The notes beneath the pieces were generated by a model, which had not been told where the DNA came from, ran no database searches, and worked only from the letters and a program-made list of their open reading frames with translations. The position numbers and the translations under genes are program-made. A DNA stretch of 42,539 nucleotides from JAYFRL01 sp034925905. Lineage in GTDB: Bacteria; Bacillota; Clostridia; Lachnospirales; Anaerotignaceae. This document shows positions 34,111 through 42,516 of this stretch, piece after piece. The number at the start of each line of letters is the position of its first letter. The stretch's first letter is position 1. The stretch spans positions 1 to 42,539 of the forward strand of contig JAYFRL010000007.1 in assembly GCA_034925905.1 (NCBI GenBank). The letters are read 5' to 3'.

Positions 34111-34353
34111 ATGGCGTACACCCTGAATATGCTTAAAAAAGGAGAGGCTTGTACCGTTGTTAAGGTAAACGGAAAAGGAGCTCTTAAAAAAAGGCTTTTT
34201 GATATGGGCATAACTCCGGGAGTTGTTATAATTCTTAAAAAAACAGCCCCTTTCGGAGATCCGATTGAAATAGATTTAAGGGGCTACAGCTTAAGCATAA
34301 GAAAAAGCGAAGCAAAAGAAATTGAAGTGGAAAAAATTGAAATTGGGAAGTGA
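34111..34353 (+). CDS. feoA: Ferrous iron transport protein FeoA
   Basis: 80 residues, an SH3-like FeoA domain (LNMLKKGEACTVVKVNGKGALKKRLFDMGITPGVVIILKKTAPFGDPIEIDLRGYSLSIRKSEA, the full family pattern). It is a small cytoplasmic partner of FeoB in Fe(II) uptake. ATG lies 9 bases after AAGGAGGAG. The stop is 4 bases before the feoB start and overlaps its ribosome site, so translation is probably coupled. Confidence 0.95.
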   Translation: MAYTLNMLKKGEACTVVKVNGKGALKKRLFDMGITPGVVIILKKTAPFGDPIEIDLRGYSLSIRKSEAKEIEVEKIEIGK

Positions 34354-34357
34354 TAAT

Positions 34358-36403
34358 TTGCTTAGTATAGCACTTGCAGGGAACCCTAATTCGGGCAAGA
34401 CAACTCTTTTCAACAGGCTTACGGGAAAAAATGGGCGGGTAGGAAATTGGCCCGGAGTGACTGTTGACAGGAAAGAAGGAGAATTCAACCTGCCTTCCAG
34501 TGAAAAAGTATTAATTATAGATTTGCCGGGTATATATTCACTTTCTCCATATACTTCCGAAGAAATTATATCCAGAAATTTTATATTGAAAAACACTCCG
34601 GATTTGATTTTAAATATTGTCGACGCTGGCAACATTGAAAGAAATCTATATCTTTCTTCCGAGCTTATGGAAATGGATTGCCCTGTTGTTATAGCTTTAA
34701 ATATGATAGACGTTGTTGAAAAAAACGGGGATAAGCTTGATTTTAAAGGCTTATCTCTTGACTTAAATGTAGAAGCTGTGCCTATCTCGGCAGCCGATGG
34801 AACGGGAATCGGCAAGCTTACAGAAGCTATGGAAAAGGTTTTAAAAAGCGAAAGGAGAGGGGTAACTCCTTTCTTAAACACGGCCATATATCCTTGTATA
34901 TCTGATATGGAGTCTCTGCTCAAAGAAACAGGAATAAAGCACAGCGCTTTTTATGCAGCCAAATTTTTTGAAAATGATGGAATCGTTTTAAAAAGCAAAG
35001 AAATACCGCTTAAAAAACTATCTGAAATTTCAAATGAATTTAAGAAAAAAAACGGTATAACAGACGCAGAGGCGTTGTCTGCGGATTTAAGATACAGATA
35101 TATAACTAAGCTCTGTGGTAAAAACGTAATTAAAAATAAAACATATAGAAAATCCACATCCGATAAAATAGATGATTTTTTAACACATCCCATACTTGGT
35201 ATACCTATATTTTTAGGCATTCTTGCTTTTATTTTCCATATTGCCTTCGGAGAAAATTTTCTAGGAATAAAAGGTTTGCCTACCATAGGCCAGCTTTTAC
35301 AGGATTTGGCTTATTATGTGCTTTCCTATTTTAAAAACACAGTACAAGCTTTTATGATAAACCATGCTGTTTCTGAATGGGTAAAAAGACTTGTTGAAGA
35401 AGGGATAATAGGCGGAGTTGGAGCCGTTTTGTCGTTTATACCTCAAATAATGTGTCTTTTTCTTTTTTTGTCAGTTTTGGAAGACAGTGGATATATGGCA
35501 AGGATTGCTTTTATACTTGACAATTTGTTTAAAAGGTTCGGTCTTTCTGGTCGTGCTGCTTTGCCTTTGCTTATGGGCTTCGGATGCAGTGTTCCTGCGG
35601 TTATGGCAACAAGGACGCTTGAGAAAGAAAGCAGCCGTAAAGCGGCAATTTTTATAATCCCATTTTTTTCGTGTGGGGCAAAGCTGCCGATATATGTTTT
35701 GTTTTCGGCCGCTTTGTTTCCGGAAAAAACAGATATCGTTATATTTTCGGTTTATGTTATAGGCGTGACGGTTGCCGTGATATCAGCTTTAATACTAAGC
35801 AAAACAATTTTAAAGGACGATGAAGCTCCTTTTATAATGGAAATGCCCGAATACCGTATGCCGAACCTTAAAAGCTTAAACCTGCTTGTTTGGAATAAAT
35901 TTAAAGACTATATTGTACGTGCAGGAACAATTATTTTGGCTGCTTCTATGACCATATGGCTTATGTCTAACTTAAGCTTTAGCTTGGAAGCGGTTGAAGT
36001 AAACGGAGAAAACAGTATTCTGGCAGGGTTTGGAAAGATTTTAACTCCTTTTTTTAAGCCTCTTGGTTTTGCATATGGAAATTATGGCTGGAGGAATGTT
36101 GTTGCTATACTTTCGGGGTTTGTCGCTAAAGAAAGCGTTGTTTCTACTCTGGGGGTTTTATACCAGGCTTCAGATATTTCAAAAAACGGGCTTATGATGT
36201 TTGTATCTGAAAATTTCACTCATGCCTCCGCGCTTTCATTTATGGTTTTTAATCTTTTGTGCATACCATGTTCCGCAGCTGTTGCAGCTGTTAAGAGTGA
36301 ATTAAAATCTTTGAAATGGTTTGTATTTGCAATATTGTTTTGGCTGTTTACGGCATGGACAATATCGTTTATAATTTATAATACAGCAAGCTTTTTTACG
36401 TAA
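34358..36403 (+). CDS. feoB: Ferrous iron transporter FeoB
   Basis: About 681 residues. The N-terminal GTPase domain has ALAGNPNSGKTTLFN (G1), WPGVTVDRKEG (G2), DLPGIYS (G3), NMID (G4) and ISAADGTG (G5). A GDI-like helical linker follows, then a polytopic membrane part with the two Gate motifs (FGCSVPAVMATR with its conserved Cys near residue 410, and the later segment around LLCIPCSAAVAAVKSE). It imports Fe(II) across the membrane. I chose TTG 34358 because GGAAGTGA lies 5 bases upstream, at the feoA stop; other in-frame TTGs lie inside feoA. No feoC is visible. Confidence 0.95.
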   Translation: MLSIALAGNPNSGKTTLFNRLTGKNGRVGNWPGVTVDRKEGEFNLPSSEKVLIIDLPGIYSLSPYTSEEIISRNFILKNTPDLILNIVDAGNIERNLYLSSELMEMDCPVVIALNMIDVVEKNGDKLDFKGLSLDLNVEAVPISAADGTGIGKLTEAMEKVLKSERRGVTPFLNTAIYPCISDMESLLKETGIKHSAFYAAKFFENDGIVLKSKEIPLKKLSEISNEFKKKNGITDAEALSADLRYRYITKLCGKNVIKNKTYRKSTSDKIDDFLTHPILGIPIFLGILAFIFHIAFGENFLGIKGLPTIGQLLQDLAYYVLSYFKNTVQAFMINHAVSEWVKRLVEEGIIGGVGAVLSFIPQIMCLFLFLSVLEDSGYMARIAFILDNLFKRFGLSGRAALPLLMGFGCSVPAVMATRTLEKESSRKAAIFIIPFFSCGAKLPIYVLFSAALFPEKTDIVIFSVYVIGVTVAVISALILSKTILKDDEAPFIMEMPEYRMPNLKSLNLLVWNKFKDYIVRAGTIILAASMTIWLMSNLSFSLEAVEVNGENSILAGFGKILTPFFKPLGFAYGNYGWRNVVAILSGFVAKESVVSTLGVLYQASDISKNGLMMFVSENFTHASALSFMVFNLLCIPCSAAVAAVKSELKSLKWFVFAILFWLFTAWTISFIIYNTASFFT

Positions 36404-36424
36404 TTATATAATGGGGTGGAAAAA

Positions 36425-36943
36425 TTGTTAAAAATTATAAACAGGGAAGATTTTGATAGCGTTTTTAAAATCATGAAAGAAGCGTTCCCTGAAACCGAAA
36501 TAAGGACGTATGAGGCTCAGGAACGTCTTTTTAAAAACGACAGCTATAAAATAATGATAAGAACAAATGAAAAGAACGATATTGAAGCTTTTTTAGCTTT
36601 TTGGGATTTCAAAGATTTTACATATGCAGAGCATTTTGCCGTTAAAAAAGAACTTAGAGGGAAAGGCATTGGAAAAGAAATATTAAAAGATTTTTTTAAG
36701 AATATAACCCTGCCTTTGATTTTTGAAGTTGAACCTCCGCTTAAGCCGAAAGCTGTTTCGAGAATAAAATTTTATAAAAATTTAGGCTGCCATATGAATG
36801 ATTTTGAATATATCCAGCCTCCGCTTAAGGGAAACCAGCCTGCAATACCTCTTAAGATAATGACATATCCGGAGAAAATAACTGAAAAGGATTTTTTACG
36901 TATAAAAGGCTTGCTTTATAAAGAGGTTTATAACATTCATTAA
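36425..36943 (+). CDS. GNAT-family N-acetyltransferase
   Basis: About 172 residues of GNAT fold. The acetyl-CoA loop is AVKKELRGKGIGKEIL (about 73-88, the R/Q-x-x-G-x-G/A pattern), followed by LIFEVEPPLKPKAVSRIKFYKNLGC. It resembles small acetyltransferases that act on small molecules; substrate unknown. I chose TTG 36425 because GGGGTGG sits 5 bases upstream. The GTG at 36416 would lie inside that site. It follows feoB by about 20 bases and precedes the ROK gene by 18, so the three may share a transcript. Confidence 0.8.
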   Translation: MLKIINREDFDSVFKIMKEAFPETEIRTYEAQERLFKNDSYKIMIRTNEKNDIEAFLAFWDFKDFTYAEHFAVKKELRGKGIGKEILKDFFKNITLPLIFEVEPPLKPKAVSRIKFYKNLGCHMNDFEYIQPPLKGNQPAIPLKIMTYPEKITEKDFLRIKGLLYKEVYNIH

Positions 36944-36961
36944 GCTTAAGGAGGAAGCTAT

Positions 36962-37918
36962 ATGGCGGAGAAATACGCTTTTGGTATTGATATAGGCGGG
37001 ACAACCGTTAAAATAGGCTTGTTCGCCGGAAGGGGCGAGCTGCTTTATAAATGCAGCATAAAAACTGATATCTCAGAAGAAGGGGAAAACATAATTTGTG
37101 ATACTGCAAACTGCATAAAAGACATAATAAACCTTAAAAGCATTTCGTTTTCGGAAATATCCGGAATAGGGGTATGTGTCCCCGGACCCGTTATGGAAGG
37201 CGGAACAACTTCTTTTTGTCCAAATATAGGTTGGAGGATGTTTAATGTTGAAAAAGCCTTTTCAGATATTTTAGATTTGCCTGTTAAATCGGGGAATGAT
37301 GCAACTTTTGCGGCTTTAGGTGAAAAATGGCAGGGCAGCGCAAAAAGCTTTTCAAATTTTGTTATGATAGTTATCGGAACGGGGATTGGAGGAGGGATTT
37401 TTGTTGATGGCAAACCTGTTTTGGGCTTGGTTGGTGCAGCAGGGGAAATAGGTCATATGACAGTTAACCCTTTTGAAACGGAATATTGCAGATGCGGCAA
37501 AAGAGGATGCCTTGAGCAATATGCCTCTGCTACAGGCATCATAAATCTTACAAAAAAATATATTAAAGAAGGACTGAGCACATCTCTTGGCAGTTCAAAT
37601 CTTGATTTAACAAATCTTGATTTAAAAGATATATTTAAGGCATATAACTCGAATGATGAATGTGCCCGAAAAGCTGTTGATATTTTCATCCGATATTTAG
37701 GTCTAGCAATGGCAAATATAAATTCCGTGCTTGACCCGGAAGCTTTTATAATAGGTGGAGGAGTTTCAAATTCGGGAGATTTTATATTGGATAAGATCAA
37801 AGAAGCTTATGCCAGGTTTTCATTTTCCGAAAAAGGCTCTAAAACAATTACCATTTCCAAGCTTAAAACATATGCAGGAATATATGGCGGAGCAAGCCTG
37901 TTTTTATTGCCGGATTAG
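36962..37918 (+). CDS. ROK-family sugar kinase, probable glucokinase
   Basis: 318 residues. ATP-binding phosphate loop is DIGGTTVKIGLF (9-20). The catalytic and sugar-binding block includes GNDATFAALGE with the catalytic Asp, and GTGIGGGIFVDG. Next come GEIGHMTV and the zinc-binding ROK signature CRCGKRGCLEQYAS (about 177-190), then GGGVSNSG. This is the pattern of Gram-positive ROK glucokinases (GlkA type). N-acetyl-sugar kinases of the same family cannot be excluded. ATG is behind AAGGAGG. Ends at a strong bidirectional terminator. Confidence 0.9.
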   Translation: MAEKYAFGIDIGGTTVKIGLFAGRGELLYKCSIKTDISEEGENIICDTANCIKDIINLKSISFSEISGIGVCVPGPVMEGGTTSFCPNIGWRMFNVEKAFSDILDLPVKSGNDATFAALGEKWQGSAKSFSNFVMIVIGTGIGGGIFVDGKPVLGLVGAAGEIGHMTVNPFETEYCRCGKRGCLEQYASATGIINLTKKYIKEGLSTSLGSSNLDLTNLDLKDIFKAYNSNDECARKAVDIFIRYLGLAMANINSVLDPEAFIIGGGVSNSGDFILDKIKEAYARFSFSEKGSKTITISKLKTYAGIYGGASLFLLPD

Positions 37919-37926
37919 TTAATCAT

Positions 37927-37972
37927 ACAAAACAAAAAGCGCCTGTTTATAACAGGCGCTTTTTGTTTTGTT
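37927..37972. terminator. Bidirectional terminator between the ROK kinase and SLH/CAP genes
   Basis: A long perfect stem (AAAACAAAAAGCGCCTGTT against AACAGGCGCTTTTTGTTTT) with a TAT loop at 37929-37970. Confidence 0.85.
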
Positions 37973-37973
37973 A

Positions 37974-39371
37974 TTATTGAGCAAACATATCAAGTACGGT
38001 ATATATTTTGTTTCCTGTTATCGTACATCCAATTCCGGCATAGGTTAAATCGGGTATTAAGATATTGCTTTTTGTTGCAGTGGATTTTATAAAATCGTGA
38101 TATATACTTATGGAATCTCCTGTAATATAGGTTATGTTTTCGGCAGCTATGCTATAATCTATCCCGGAAATTTTCATCCTGTCAAAAGGAGAACGGTTTT
38201 CAAGGTCAACATAACTAAAGGATTCATTTTCACGCATATAGGCGCTATAATTTTTAGCGGATTGATAGGCAGAAGCGTCGTAGCTAAGGGATGAAAGCCC
38301 ATTCTTATAGCGGAATACGTTTATAATATCCAAAAGCTCTTTTTCTGTATAGGAAGCAATCATTACGTTATATGAACCACTAGCTGAAAAACGGGTGTCC
38401 CTTATATAAACCGCATCAAGCTTATATCCATTTTCATAGTCGAAATAAAGCTTTGTTTCCATGTTGTAGTTATAAATTTTCATTTCGTTATAGTTAGATA
38501 ATGTTGTTGGTATAAACATAGAAAAATCGTTTATTGAAGTGTTTGCATCTACCCCTTTATAGGATAAAGAAGGCGCATTTGAAAATATATCAGAAACTTT
38601 ACCATTTTCAAAAGAAACCATAAGGAATTTTTCATAGTCGCTATTATATATATATCTATCTGTATTATAAATGCTTTTATCAATCCTATCAGGTTCCCCA
38701 AATTTTTCTATTACACTTTCTACTTCGTCTCCTATTGAAATGAGGTTACCGTCAACATTCAATCCATAACTTTTAAAAACTTCATATGTTTTAACAAAAG
38801 CTGTTGCCAACTGTTCAACGGTTACATAAGCTTTAGGATAGAAGTATCCGTTGTAGCCTGAAATTACATTTTCAAAAGCAAGAATCTTTACGTCTTTAAC
38901 AGAATCTGATTCTATGTCGGATAAATCTTTGAAGTTAGAATTTAAGCTTGATGTGTTTAAAGTATAGTCGATTTCCACTCCACAGGCATTCAGCGTAGCA
39001 ATAAGCAAACTCGCCATTTGTTCGCGTGTTATATAGCTGTTGGGGCCGAAAAGATTATTTCCAATGCCCGAAACTATACCAAGCTCATAGCATTTATTAA
39101 CTATGGGGTTATTAACGTCAAAAAAAGGACTGTCTATAAGAGTTATGCCTGAGTTGCCTGTATATACTTTATAGAAGTTGAACGCAACATTGCAAAATTG
39201 AAGTCTTGTTACGTTTTCTTTTGATTTTGAAACCATGTCCTGAGAAATTATATTTAAGCTCAATGCTTTTTCTATGTTTCCCGTTGCCCAATCGCTGGAA
39301 TTTGCAAACACAGCAAAAGAAGATGAAAGAACAATAGAAATTATAATAATCAGGGATAAAATTCTTTTCAA
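37974..39371 (-). CDS. Surface protein: SLH repeats plus degenerate CAP domain
   Basis: 465 residues with a signal peptide (KRILSLIIIISIVLSSSFAVFA). Three SLH repeats (about 30-210, each ending in a pattern like LFGPNSYITREQMASLL or YFYPKAYVTVEQLATAF) would anchor it to wall polymer. A CAP-associated segment (about 215-280: GDEVESVIEKFGEPDRI...) precedes a YkwD-type CAP/SCP domain (about 345-465) with AENIT. Both usual CAP histidines are missing: FSHT is FSYV, and the S..HR.NIL block reads STATKSNIL. Metal binding is therefore unlikely and a structural or sensing role more plausible. I chose TTG 39371 because AAAGGAGG lies 9 bases upstream; the in-frame ATG at 39395 precedes that site. Confidence 0.78.
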   Translation of the reverse strand: MKRILSLIIIISIVLSSSFAVFANSSDWATGNIEKALSLNIISQDMVSKSKENVTRLQFCNVAFNFYKVYTGNSGITLIDSPFFDVNNPIVNKCYELGIVSGIGNNLFGPNSYITREQMASLLIATLNACGVEIDYTLNTSSLNSNFKDLSDIESDSVKDVKILAFENVISGYNGYFYPKAYVTVEQLATAFVKTYEVFKSYGLNVDGNLISIGDEVESVIEKFGEPDRIDKSIYNTDRYIYNSDYEKFLMVSFENGKVSDIFSNAPSLSYKGVDANTSINDFSMFIPTTLSNYNEMKIYNYNMETKLYFDYENGYKLDAVYIRDTRFSASGSYNVMIASYTEKELLDIINVFRYKNGLSSLSYDASAYQSAKNYSAYMRENESFSYVDLENRSPFDRMKISGIDYSIAAENITYITGDSISIYHDFIKSTATKSNILIPDLTYAGIGCTITGNKIYTVLDMFAQ

Positions 39372-39448
39372 GTAAAAAATCCTCCTTTGTTGCATAAATG
39401 TTACATAAATATTTTAATTGTTACAAAAAAGTTAACTTGACATGGGAT

Positions 39449-39476
39449 ATTATACCATAATTATTACAATATGCAA
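39449..39476 (-). promoter_or_regulatory. Likely promoter of the SLH/CAP gene
   Basis: On the minus strand TTGCAT (39476-39471) and a perfect TATAAT (39454-39449) with a 16-base spacer, about 80 bases upstream of the TTG start. Confidence 0.45.
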
Positions 39477-39653
39477 GTAAAAATGGGATTTAATGTACCT
39501 TACATTATTATAATAGACGTTAAAAAAGTTTAAGAAAGGATTAAGAATTTGAAATATCCTTATTTGAATTGAATAAAACGGCGAAATATATTAAAATGTA
39601 AATATTGATAATAAAGCAATATATTTTAATAAAAAATAGAGGAGGCGGATTCA

Positions 39654-40265
39654 GTGGAAGATGCAAGGACCTCATATCTTGTTTCCATGGCAAAGGTAGG
39701 AGATATAGATGCTTTTGAAGAACTCATCAAAAATAGTGAAAAAATAGTATATAATATTTGCTTCAGAATGCTTTTAAATCCGGAAGACGCAAAGGACATA
39801 TCCCAAGAAGTTTTTATAAAAATATATAATAACATAGATAAATATAATTATATGGCTTCTTTTTCGACATGGGTATACCGCATAGCTGTTAATACATGTA
39901 TAGATGAAATAAGAAGGAAAAAGAAAGAAAAGGAAGATACTGTATTTATTGAAAACGATATTCCCTGCGGAGATGAATCTGTTAAACCCCAATACATATC
40001 CAAAGAACCTACACCTGAAGACAGAGTTATAAACAAAGAAAAAAACAATGAGATCATAAGCGCTGTAAATAAGCTTTCAGAAGAGCATAAAAACATAATA
40101 ATGTTAAGAGACCTTATGGGATTAAGCTATATTGAGATTTCTGAAACACTTGATATTTCAATAGGAACCGTGAAATCCAGGATAGCAAGAGCAAGAAAAG
40201 GTCTAAGAGATGTTCTGTTTGCCGGGAAGGAACAAAAAGCTGTTAATAGTCGTCATAACAGTTGA
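39654..40265 (+). CDS. ECF-type RNA polymerase sigma factor
   Basis: 203 residues. Region 2 is at about 20-90 (RMLLNPEDAKDISQEVFIKIYNNIDKYNYMASFSTWVYRIAVNTCIDEIRRKKK) and region 4 at about 135-190 (LSEEHKNIIMLRDLMGLSYIEISETLDISIGTVKSRIARARKGLR). There is no region 1.1 or 3, as in ECF (SigW-like) sigma factors. The linker is unusually long and acidic. The start is GTG 39654 behind GGAGGCGG. The next gene, 15 bases on, is its zinc anti-sigma factor, so its activity is presumably set by that membrane protein. Confidence 0.92.
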   Translation: MEDARTSYLVSMAKVGDIDAFEELIKNSEKIVYNICFRMLLNPEDAKDISQEVFIKIYNNIDKYNYMASFSTWVYRIAVNTCIDEIRRKKKEKEDTVFIENDIPCGDESVKPQYISKEPTPEDRVINKEKNNEIISAVNKLSEEHKNIIMLRDLMGLSYIEISETLDISIGTVKSRIARARKGLRDVLFAGKEQKAVNSRHNS

Positions 40266-40280
40266 AAGGGGGGGAATAGC

Positions 40281-41603
40281 ATGAACTGTGAAGAAATAAT
40301 GCTTAGTATATCGCTTTATTTAGATAAAGAGCTTAACAGGGAAGAAGGAGCAGAATTTTTGGCTCATTTGGACAAATGCGAAGAATGTCGTAAGATTTTT
40401 GAAGAAACAAAGCTTATATTTGAAAAAACAAATAGCATTCCCCTTATAGACCTTCCGAATGGATATGAAGATGAGCTTTTTGCCAAGCTTAAGGCTCTAA
40501 AATCTTCAGCAACACGTAATATTTCAAATATAAACAAAAACAATAAAAGAAAATTCGGATGGAAGCAATATTCCGCCATTGCAGCAGCGGTTTTAGTTTT
40601 GCTTATAGGGGGAAGCGTTATTACATCCATGATGCCTCGTATGGGGAGTAAAAATTCAATGGATACTTCCGGATCTGCTTCATATGGTGCTGGAGGAATG
40701 CCAAAAGTAGCTTATTCAAGTGAAGAACCTGCTGCAGATAGTGATATGAATGATAGATATCTGGCTCAAACGGATACCGGTGAAGATTATGGAGTTACCT
40801 CAGGGGAATATACGGAAGAAAAGATGGAAGAATCTTCTGTTGCTCAAGAATCATCAAGCGACAGTATGAATATTGCCCAAGAAGAGGATTCTTTAGAAAG
40901 ACTTAAGATAAAAAGGCTTTATGTGTCTATACAGACAAAGGAATATGATGCCGCAATAGAAGCTTTAAAAAACTTTGCCCAATCAAAGGGAGGATATGTT
41001 CAAAGTTATTACAGCAATAATTATTCTTACGATTATTTAAGTAACGTATCCTTAAGAGAAGGTAATATAGTTTTAAGAGTTCCCAAAGAATATTATGAGG
41101 AATCCAAGAGCGTTATAAAAGAGTATGGCGAAGTTCTAAACGAAGATGAAAATACGGAAGACATAACAAGCGATTATGTTGATACCGAGGGAAGGCTTCG
41201 CATGAAAAAGGTGGAGGAAGAACGCCTTTTAAGCCTTCTCGAAAAAAGCGAAAGCGTTGATGATATAATCAAAATAGAAGAAAGGCTCAGCGCTGTAAGA
41301 AGCGATATAGAAGTGTATACGTCTTCTATAAAGAACTGGGATAGGCTTGTTGAATTTTCAACAATCACTATTTCCATAACAGAAATGAACGATGCAAAGA
41401 TTTCATCCGTAGACCCTGATTTTACTACTAAAATAAAAGACAGCTTCATAAATGCGGTGAATAATTTCTTTGAGGATATGCAAAACCTTCTTCTTGCCAT
41501 GGTAAGCAATTCAATATATATAGTTATATTTATTATTGTTGTTGTAATACTTGCTCTGATAGCAAGGAATATCTATAAAAAACATAAAAAAAATGATATG
41601 TAA
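40281..41603 (+). CDS. Membrane anti-sigma factor: zf-HC2 plus DUF4349
   Basis: 440 residues. The N terminus is a zinc anti-sigma domain with H29-x3-C33-x2-C36 (HLDKCEEC) plus Cys3. A first membrane helix (about 96-115, AIAAAVLVLLIGG) is followed by a Ser/Glu-rich extracytoplasmic linker. A DUF4349 domain comes next (about 205-375: IKRLYVSIQTKEYDAAIEALKNFAQSKGGYVQS...SDYVDTEGRLRMKKVEEERLLSLLEKSESVDDIIKIEERLSAVRSDIE), with a coiled coil. A second helix (about 410-430, IYIVIFIIVVVILALIA) leads to a basic tail. The layout suggests a sensor that holds the sigma factor and reads an envelope signal; the signal is unknown. Operon with the sigma gene. Confidence 0.85.
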   Translation: MNCEEIMLSISLYLDKELNREEGAEFLAHLDKCEECRKIFEETKLIFEKTNSIPLIDLPNGYEDELFAKLKALKSSATRNISNINKNNKRKFGWKQYSAIAAAVLVLLIGGSVITSMMPRMGSKNSMDTSGSASYGAGGMPKVAYSSEEPAADSDMNDRYLAQTDTGEDYGVTSGEYTEEKMEESSVAQESSSDSMNIAQEEDSLERLKIKRLYVSIQTKEYDAAIEALKNFAQSKGGYVQSYYSNNYSYDYLSNVSLREGNIVLRVPKEYYEESKSVIKEYGEVLNEDENTEDITSDYVDTEGRLRMKKVEEERLLSLLEKSESVDDIIKIEERLSAVRSDIEVYTSSIKNWDRLVEFSTITISITEMNDAKISSVDPDFTTKIKDSFINAVNNFFEDMQNLLLAMVSNSIYIVIFIIVVVILALIARNIYKKHKKNDM

Positions 41604-41627
41604 ACATTTATAATAATGCCAAGTATA

Positions 41628-41665
41628 ATCGGCTCCTTTATTTAATTAAAGGATGCCGATTATTT
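41628..41665 (+). terminator. Intrinsic terminator of the sigma/anti-sigma operon
   Basis: AATCGGC-t-CCTTTA pairs with TAAAGG-at-GCCGATT, followed by ATTTT. The IS element begins immediately after it. Confidence 0.8.
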
Positions 41666-41729
41666 TGGGCTTTAGCGTAAAATAACCACCGACTCTGCCG
41701 GTGTGGATTAAAAATCTTTAGATACAAGG

Positions 41730-41791
41730 AAACCTCCTTTTGCTAAAATAGTAGCAGGTTCGCCAACCGCACTAAAAGCAAAAGGAGGTTT
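41730..41791 (+). promoter_or_regulatory. Hairpin that sequesters the tnpA ribosome site
   Basis: AAACCTCCTTTTGCT (41730-41744) is the exact reverse complement of AGCAAAAGGAGGTTT (41777-41791), which holds the tnpA Shine-Dalgarno site just before ATG 41796. A smaller hairpin (GGTT-cgcc-AACC) sits in the loop. Such a fold keeps transposase translation low, as known for IS200. Confidence 0.75.
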
Positions 41792-41795
41792 TGTC

Positions 41796-42267
41796 ATGAA
41801 TGACATAAACAGTTTAACACATTCGAAATGGAGATGCCAATGTCATATAGTCTTTGCACCGAAGTATAGGCGCAAAGAAATATATGGGAAAATCAAGGCG
41901 GATATAGGAGAAATCCTGAGGAAATTATGTGAACAGAAGAATGTGGAAATAATTGAGGCAAAAGCATGCCCTAATCATATCCATATGCTGGTGAGTATAC
42001 CACCAAACGTGAGTGTAGCGCAATTTGTAGATTTTCTCAAAGGCAAAAGCAGCCTAATGATTTTCGATAGACATGCCAATCTAAAGTATAAATACGGAAG
42101 TCGACATTTTTTGGTGTAGAGGTTATTATGTTGATACGGTTGACCGGAATAAGACCGCAATTGCAGAGTGTATTAAAAATCAACTGCAGGAAGATATTAT
42201 GGCAGACCAAATATCAATCAAAGAGTATATGGACCCGTTTACAGGTAGCAAGAACACAAAGGCATAA
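41796..42267 (+). pseudogene. tnpA: IS200-type transposase TnpA, frameshifted and lacking the catalytic Tyr
   Basis: The first 107 codons read a normal Y1 transposase: HSKWRCQCHIVFAPKYRRKEIYG, then the HUH metal site HIH (H61, H63 in PNHIHMLVSIPP). A run of six T at 42107-42112 puts the frame out by +1 and ends it at 42119. Removing one T restores RHFWCRGYYVDTVDRNKT...MDPFTGSKNTKA, stopping at 42267, for 156 residues, the usual family length. In the restored frame the residue in AECIKNQ is Cys (TGT at 42169-42171), where the first copy has the catalytic Tyr (QKYIQDQ). Two lesions make it almost certainly inactive. Confidence 0.85.
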
Positions 42268-42454
42268 AAACAGGCCGCTTTAGCAGCGACCTGAGAAAGT
42301 GATGCGGCTGGCGGATTTTCAGGCTTGGCAGGTAATATGCCCTTCTAGGGCTTGTGTATACCACGTGTTAAACGCGTGTTTTTTATTGTAACAACAATAA
42401 ACCCCCGGCTCTGCCGGGGGAGACAAAGAGCTTTAGCTTCAAGTAGATAAAGAA

Positions 42455-42510
42455 AACCTCCAATGTTAGAATAGTGTGGGTTTGCCAACCACATTAAGTA
42501 ACAGAGGAGG
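42455..42510 (+). promoter_or_regulatory. Conserved ribosome-site hairpin of the second IS200 element
   Basis: CCTCC (42457-42461) and TGTTA pair with TAACA and GGAGG (42506-42510), enclosing a perfect inner hairpin TGTGGGTT-tgcc-AACCACA. It is the same fold as at 41730 with a different sequence. Confidence 0.6.
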
Positions 42511-42516
42511 GTCCTA

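Larger units (their letters stand above)
41667..42384 (+). mobile_element. IS200-type element with inactivated tnpA
   Basis: A single-ORF HUH element without tnpB. The left-end hairpin is CCACCG/CGGTGTGG at 41686-41706. The right part has a stem CAGG.CGCT/AGCG.CCTG (about 42271-42293), a subterminal GCCC-ttcta-GGGC hairpin (near 42340-42353) and a terminal hairpin CCACGTG/CGCGTG (42361-42378). The right end aligns with that of the element at 1-210. The exact ends are approximate because these elements make no target duplication. Confidence 0.75.

Noticed and set aside
39437..39465. Plus-strand TTGACA as promoter of the ECF sigma gene
   Set aside because: The -35 is perfect but the matching -10 (ATTATT) is weak and about 190 bases from the start; not strong enough to list.
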